Source of the DNA: Corydoras sp. C115
Lineage: Eukaryota; Chordata; Actinopteri; Siluriformes; Callichthyidae
Assembly: GCA_019802505.1 (NCBI GenBank)
Contig: JAFMOC010000026.1
Coordinates: 1,973,001 to 2,037,000, forward strand
DNA: 64,000 bases
Direction of reading: 5' to 3'
The first letter of the stretch is position 1; each line of letters begins with the position of its first letter. A program made the translations under genes and the position numbers. A model generated the notes under the pieces. The model was not told the DNA's origin. It made no database searches and worked only from the letters and a program-made list of their open reading frames with translations. Of the stretch, positions 58,970-64,000 are shown in pieces.

Positions 58970-60420
58970 TTTAATAATTTTTCAACATACACAAAAGGTC
59001 TTTTAATCTTGAATATTGCTTACAAGTTTGTCTGAATCTGTGTTAGTTTCTCCATTGACAGGATAATTCATCCACCAAACAGGTGTGTCATTTCAAGATG
59101 CTGATTATGCAGCATGATTACTGGCCAGGTGTCTAAGCTTCCCTGAGAGAGTCTCTGACAATTTGTGCATGAATCCATTTTTTGTGCATAACAATTTGTG
59201 TTATGCAAATTGATTGTTTCAGCAGCTATCTGGTGGCTGGTCTCAGACAAGCTTGGGGATGAAGTTGCTGGACGTTGCATATATGTACAAGAAACTCAAA
59301 TGAATTTACAAGTGTATTGTTGTTTATTGGTTTTGGTTAATTTTCTTAGGATTTGTTTAAAATACAGATATGTGATAAATCTTATTTATGTAAAATATTC
59401 CGTTTTTTATTATTTGTTACAATGACAGATTTTCAGCCACAAAAACATAATCTGTGAAATAAGCCTCTTCAGCCTTTGTGTGGTCTATTTAAAACTAAAA
59501 ACATTGTGTAGAACAATATTTCAGCAACACTTTTACTATTTAAATGTTATATTAATATTACTGTGTTTGTGTACAGTATTGTGAGGGTTGTGACTGCACA
59601 TACACAGACACACTCATACACACACACATTTTGAAATATTATTATAAATATAATGAAAAAGATTTTTTAAATAGTAACCAAAAACATAGACATGTGAAAT
59701 ATGACATCAAATACAGTTAATCTTCTTCATTATTGGTTTTATTTACACAATTCTGTCAATGACTGTACATGGAAATAATAATTAGTTACTGGTGTAAATA
59801 CATAAACAAAATTACACACATTTATCTGCTCTGTTTAAATACATCAAACAATTTTCAGAGTTCTCACTATTTCAAATAACGAAATGTGGTTCCGTAAATA
59901 GTTTAGATCCAGGAAAAAAAAACCCTAATATACAAATCTGTGTAGAAAAATATAATTTAAGATTTTCGATAAAATACAGCTGTCTGTTGCACACAGTTCA
60001 AAGACCACCATCTATTTGTCACATCTATTAGTGTATGTGCAGTGGGTGGGTATGGTCTACTTGAATCCTGTCTGTAATTTATTTACAGACAAATAAATGA
60101 AATACAAATAAATTACTTTAATGGTATGCCCTATAAGGCTTCGTTTTCATCTAACATCTTTTTGGGAAGAATATATATTGGCACCAATATTTTAGGACAT
60201 TTGGCATCAATTTTTATATGGGCAATACGTTATAATGTTTAATAGAATTTTGCTGTCCCAAAATATTTTAACAGTACTGTAAAATAGTAATCTATAATAC
60301 TTGTTTAGTCCTCAATAGGAGCTATGAGGCAAAGTGAGATAAGAATCAAATAAAAACTGATGATTTTAAAGTGGTTATAATAAAATTAATGTATATCCAT
60401 ATTACTTATGGTCTGAATTT
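58970..60420. other. AT-rich intergenic region
   Basis: Nothing recognised. Confidence 0.3.
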
Positions 60421-60423
60421 GAA

Positions 60424-60605
60424 AATATATACCAAAGACCAAAAGCATACATACACCTGATAATCATACTTTTTTGTATACTATTGGCAGTTACAACAAC
60501 CTGACTCTTTTGGTAATTGTTCATGGTTTTGGAGTACGATTATTTGAAAATGCTCATTGGTTAAAAGAGAAGATGTGAAGTCAGGAACTGATATTGGTCA
60601 ACATA
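60424..60605 (+). mobile_element. Tc1/mariner-type transposon end fragment
   Basis: accaaagaccaaaagcatac and acacctgataatcat resemble the terminal repeat of a common fish Tc1/mariner-type element (gaccaaaagtatgtggacac family). Internal landmarks follow: ggttttggagtacgattatt and gtgaagtcaggaactgatat. The remainder of the element is missing. Confidence 0.5.
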
Positions 60606-60609
60606 CCAA

Positions 60610-61505
60610 TGCCATACCACTTATTTCTAGATCTTGTTTAAACTTAGAAGCATTTAATTGACTAGATTTTGTGTGTATGTTATAGTGTGGCTCTAGTCTA
60701 AACAAAAAAAATGGATGCAACTTTTCAATTCTCAAATATGTACCATTATGCCAGTTGATGTTTAAGCTATAATATATACACAGATATTCATTAGATAAGA
60801 CAAACTTTGGCCTCATAGCTCCATTGCAAACAAAAAAATATATCACTGCCAAATATACACTCTGATTTTTATGTAAAATAAAGGGAAAACTATGAAGTTA
60901 TTTATATTATTACCACTTGCCAAATCACTTTTAGTTAAAAATAATACTATTAAAAATTTTATTAGGGTAATTCACATGATGCAATATAATGTTATTAGTA
61001 ATATCTATATTTTTCAGGATCTGTGTTGAATAATAAACTAAATAATAAACTAAATAATAAAAATAATAATTTATTTTCCTGTACCAAGGAAACTCTTACT
61101 TATGCCTGAGCATTTGATAACCACTTGGGAGGAATAATGCAGTTCAGAAAGACACTGTCTGAAGCTGATGGTGGTAAAAGTCATCGGCTGAAAAAAGTGA
61201 CAAAAGAGAGTTGACTGGCAACTACTCTAATAAGCATGAATAAAGATACGAAAATTATACAGCATTCTGAAATACAGCATGAAAATCTTTTTTAATAAAG
61301 CCATCAAAGTCAAGCATATCGTGGTTAAAAGACTATAAATCTAAAAGATTTGGAGCTGTTTGTATAATAGGAACTAATACTTTACTGCCTTAATTACTTA
61401 ACATGGTATTATTTTAAGTGTAATTGTGTTGTAATTAAGTTACATAAATTTGGTGGATGGGCTTTTGAGTTTTGTTTTTCCACCTTATGTTTTATGTAAT
61501 CTTTC
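60610..61505. other. AT-rich intergenic region
   Basis: Nothing recognised. Confidence 0.3.
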
Positions 61506-61508
61506 CAT

Positions 61509-61775
61509 CATAGGTTCCAGGTTCGAATCCCAATCTGGGTTTCCATGTTTCCATTTTCTCGTTGTGTCTTCGTGGGTTTTCGCTGGGATTTCTGGTTTCC
61601 TCCCACAGTCCAAAAACATTGAATTATGGTAAATTGGCTGCTCTAAATTGCCCCTATTTAAAGTGTGTGTTTGTGTGTCTGTGTGAGTGAGTGTGCCCAG
61701 CTATAGATTGGCACCGTGTCCTGGGTGTATCTGCCCAGCGCCCAAAAAGTTCTTCCCTGAATATGCATGTGGAAC
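61509..61775 (+). mobile_element. V-SINE copy, 5' truncated and diverged
   Basis: Plus-strand copy starting just before the B box (ccaggttcgaatccc). The body has gtttcctcccacagtcc and agattggcaccgtgtcctgg, and it ends after gcgcccaaaaagttcttccc. Confidence 0.85.
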
Positions 61776-61779
61776 CATT

Positions 61780-62805
61780 TTTCTTTTCTGCGCCAAAAAG
61801 AACTAAATATTTCAATGATCAAACATGTTCTAATGGCCCTATTATAGACTATGACAACCCTTTCTTTAGTTATAAGGATTTTAAAAAAATTACAATATGT
61901 ACAATAACAGCAGGGGAATTTGCAATCTTGACAACTAACTATTTCCTTTCTTATTACCTCATCCCCTTATTGGCTGGAAAACTCTAAATAACAAAAAACA
62001 ATTTGTTTGCCGTTTAAAAGCACATTTTACCTAGCATACTTAGAATTACCTAGAATTTAAAGTAAATTCCAACCCATTAAAATTATTTCGTTTACATATT
62101 CAGATTCAGCATGTTGGACATTTTGAGAATCGGTAAATAAAACATCAATTGCTTCTTGTTTATGAATTACATATATGGAATCTTTAGATATTTAATGCTG
62201 CTAAGCTCACTGGGATGCAGAATAAAACCATTGTAAAAAAACATTTCTTTATAAATTAACTTTTCCCATATTTAATTAAATGCAGTATGAATTAAATAAC
62301 CTTTAATATACTCTTCATCGTAAGTAATTTCCAGAGGTTGGATTAGTGAAGGCTTTTTTGGGCAATATTATATACAATCAAATTAATTGCTTGTTACAGT
62401 CAAAAAAATGATTGTATGAGACAATTGAACCAAGAGCCATCATTTACAATTATGCCACCGACACAGAATTTGCTATGCAAAATGATCCTCCAATCATTAC
62501 AGTTTTAATGCCATCTTGTAATTTTTCATCATTGTCATACTAACATTTAAATGTAAAATTTAATTTTTTTAAATGCTTTCTGTGTCCTACACATGTGCCT
62601 TGTATAATGTGGCAATAATAGCATGCTAACTCTAAAGTACACCTTCATTTAAGAATCTGGCTCAGAAATCAAAATTAGAATGAGAAATTATTGTTGGCTG
62701 TTAGTAATGATGATGAAAGTCCATGTTTCATTATAAAACAGTACTAAATGTTTAAAATAATCCAACAGGTACAGATGTTAAAATAGTCAAACGTAATTTT
62801 TACGG
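61780..62805. other. AT-rich region downstream of shhb
   Basis: Nothing recognised. Confidence 0.3.
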
Positions 62806-62811
62806 TAACAT

Positions 62812-62817
62812 TTTATT
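62812..62817 (-). terminator. shhb: candidate shhb polyadenylation signal
   Basis: The first AATAAA on the minus strand downstream of the hedgehog stop codon (plus-strand TTTATT) is here, about 330 nt past the stop. The 3'UTR between 63144 and about 62800 is AT-rich with no other obvious element. Use of this site is inference. Confidence 0.35.
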
Positions 62818-63144
62818 TAAAAAAATGAACAAGATGCAGAGTGGCGAAAAGATTATGTTACTTACCAACCTCTGGTCATTACCGTAGCAGTACATTACTA
62901 ATGTGTGTTTTGATCAAATGTAAATCACAAGTCAGCAATAGATAGTTATTTGTATAATGTAAATTAAAACGTGATGATATAAACAAGGTTGCCACTATTA
63001 CTTGAGTTTATCAATTTTGATTAAGTTTCATGTAATTAGGCAGAAATACAGGGAAATTGTTTTGTTGCAATGGTGTCATCACTGTTCACATGGTGAAATG
63101 AGGTCATGTTAAAAAACATTGGACTAGTCTTTAAATATTTAGTC

Positions 63145-63833
63145 TCAGCTTGAGCTATATATCCCAAGTGGATGGAAGGAGTCCTGGTCCAACAGCCACA
63201 TGCCAACATGCAGCAACATGTTGGGATACCAGTGGACTCCATATTGCTGAAATGAAACATTTGAACGTGTTTCCGGATGAATCCAGTGAAACCACGATGA
63301 TGCCATGACTGTGTGACCTAGTCGGAGTGGTGCAAATGCCCAGTGCACCCACCAGTGTTCTTCAACAGCTGCGTAGCATGACACAAGCACACCGTCCACC
63401 ACAATGTTCCCATGAACTGTAAGGGGTGCGTAGGAGCTGCTGTGTTCTATAGGATAAACTTGCTTCACATGTACCTTTCGCAGTCGCCTACTTCTGCTCT
63501 CCATAATAAAAACTTCTTGGCCAGGTTGTACACTGCTTGCAAACTTTGCTACCATGCCGGCCATGTCCTCCCAAATAAAAACAAGGTGTGCTGGGGTGAG
63601 TGTGACCTTCAGGCCCGGTTCTGATGTCTCAAGTACAACAAACGTCCGTCTTGTAATTACATCTCTATCCAGGAACACAATGACGTCACTGTATACAGTC
63701 TTTCCATGCTCGTCCACTGCCATTACCTTATCGCCCAATCTCAAATCCTCCATGCGTTTTATATGTCCACCAGCCAGGTAAACCAATGCAGAGCCAGGAA
63801 AGCAGCCCCCAGATTTTGCAGCCACTGAATTCT
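63145..63833 (-). CDS. shhb: sonic hedgehog b (tiggy-winkle hedgehog), last exon: Hint autoprocessing domain
   Basis: Hedgehog precursors cleave themselves at Gly-Cys-Phe and attach cholesterol to the secreted N-terminal signal. This minus-strand exon starts after the acceptor ttttttaccacag at 63834. It completes a split codon (G|AG) and reads E-N-S-V-A-A-K-S-G-G-C-F-P-G, then runs about 229 codons to a stop at 63145-63147. Visible landmarks are the catalytic Cys of GGCFPG, FLDRD, the TPAHL (TxxH) motif, FASSVQPGQ, YAPLTVHG, the SCYA Cys motif, AFAPLRL and the C-terminal HWYPNMLLHVG and DSFHPLGI. No frame break or missing catalytic residue is seen, so autoprocessing should be intact. Exons 1-2 (signal peptide, Hedge signal domain) lie beyond 64000. 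The N-M-L-x-H-x-G-x-W-L-L-D-x-D-S-F-H-P-L-G-I pattern fits fish Tiggy-winkle/Shhb better than Shha (ends LHPLGM) or Ihh. Indian hedgehog is the main alternative, but the linked canopy1 gene favours the SHH paralogon. Confidence 0.9.
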
Positions 63834-63839
63834 CTGTGG

Positions 63840-64000
63840 TAAAAAATAATTACCTATTAAATTACACAAATTATCTACTATTTGATTCAACTAACAGAAC
63901 ACAGTCATAGAAACTGAAGATGAAGGACCTCACACTGGTTGTTTGGAAGCTGAACTTCTTTCTGTGAACATTTCAATATCTCACCCCTTACTGTCTTATT
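63840..64000 (-). other. shhb: shhb intron 2 (partial)
   Basis: Sequence upstream (minus strand) of the last exon acceptor. It ends in a pyrimidine-rich ggtaattattttttaccaca tract before the AG. The exon encoding the rest of the Hedge domain is outside the window. Confidence 0.75.

Noticed and set aside
63145..63833. Indian hedgehog (ihha/ihhb) as identity of the last exon
   Set aside because: FASxVQPGQ, GVHWYP and SFHPLG first suggested Ihh. The NMLxHxGxWLLDxDSFHPLGI ending and the adjacent cnpy1 fit shhb better. Kept as the alternative.

Overview
This is vertebrate nuclear DNA, almost certainly from a teleost fish. It is AT-rich, intron/intergenic-dominated sequence packed with fish-type repeats: about 19 copies of a tRNA-derived SINE with a DANA/V-SINE-like body, a second tRNA-derived SINE, Tc1-like transposon relics, decayed L2/CR1-type LINE ends, solo-LTR-like segments and long (AT)n, (GT)n and (ATT)n arrays. 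Only two genes are supported, both on the minus strand.

Left end (about 1-7.8 kb): the 5' part of canopy1 (cnpy1). The first coding exon (3316-3217, ATG at 3307) encodes a signal peptide. The next exon (1763-1648) carries the canopy/saposin-like DPKKTI...GGFRLNPDG block. The splice sites and reading phase of the two exons fit exactly. A CpG-containing region at about 7.6-8.1 kb holds a strong minus-strand splice donor and is the likely cnpy1 promoter and 5' non-coding exon.

Right end (63833-63145): the last exon of a hedgehog gene, encoding the complete autoprocessing (Hint) domain and the C-terminus. Its C-terminal residues match sonic hedgehog b (tiggy-winkle hedgehog) better than shha or Indian hedgehog. 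In human 7q36 the order EN2 - CNPY1(minus) - RBM33 - SHH(minus) is known. This window has the same order and orientation, but I recognise no rbm33 exon between the two genes.

Middle (about 8-63 kb): a roughly 55 kb interval without a recognisable gene. Several blocks are less AT-rich, repeat-free and rich in homeodomain-type sites; they look like conserved non-coding elements (about 14.0-14.5, 32.1-32.9, 42.5-43.0, 43.5-44.1, 45.4-46.4, 47.8 and 57.7-58.2 kb). As they lie between cnpy1 and shhb they are candidate shhb (or cnpy1/en2) regulatory elements. A perfect GLI-type 9-mer sits at 47863-47871. The rest is mobile-element debris, with some well-preserved SINE insertions flanked by clear target-site duplications, and a perfect 98-bp tandem duplication at 35501-35696.

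Family assignments rest on sequence recognition only, with no database search. Conservation claims for non-coding blocks are inference.
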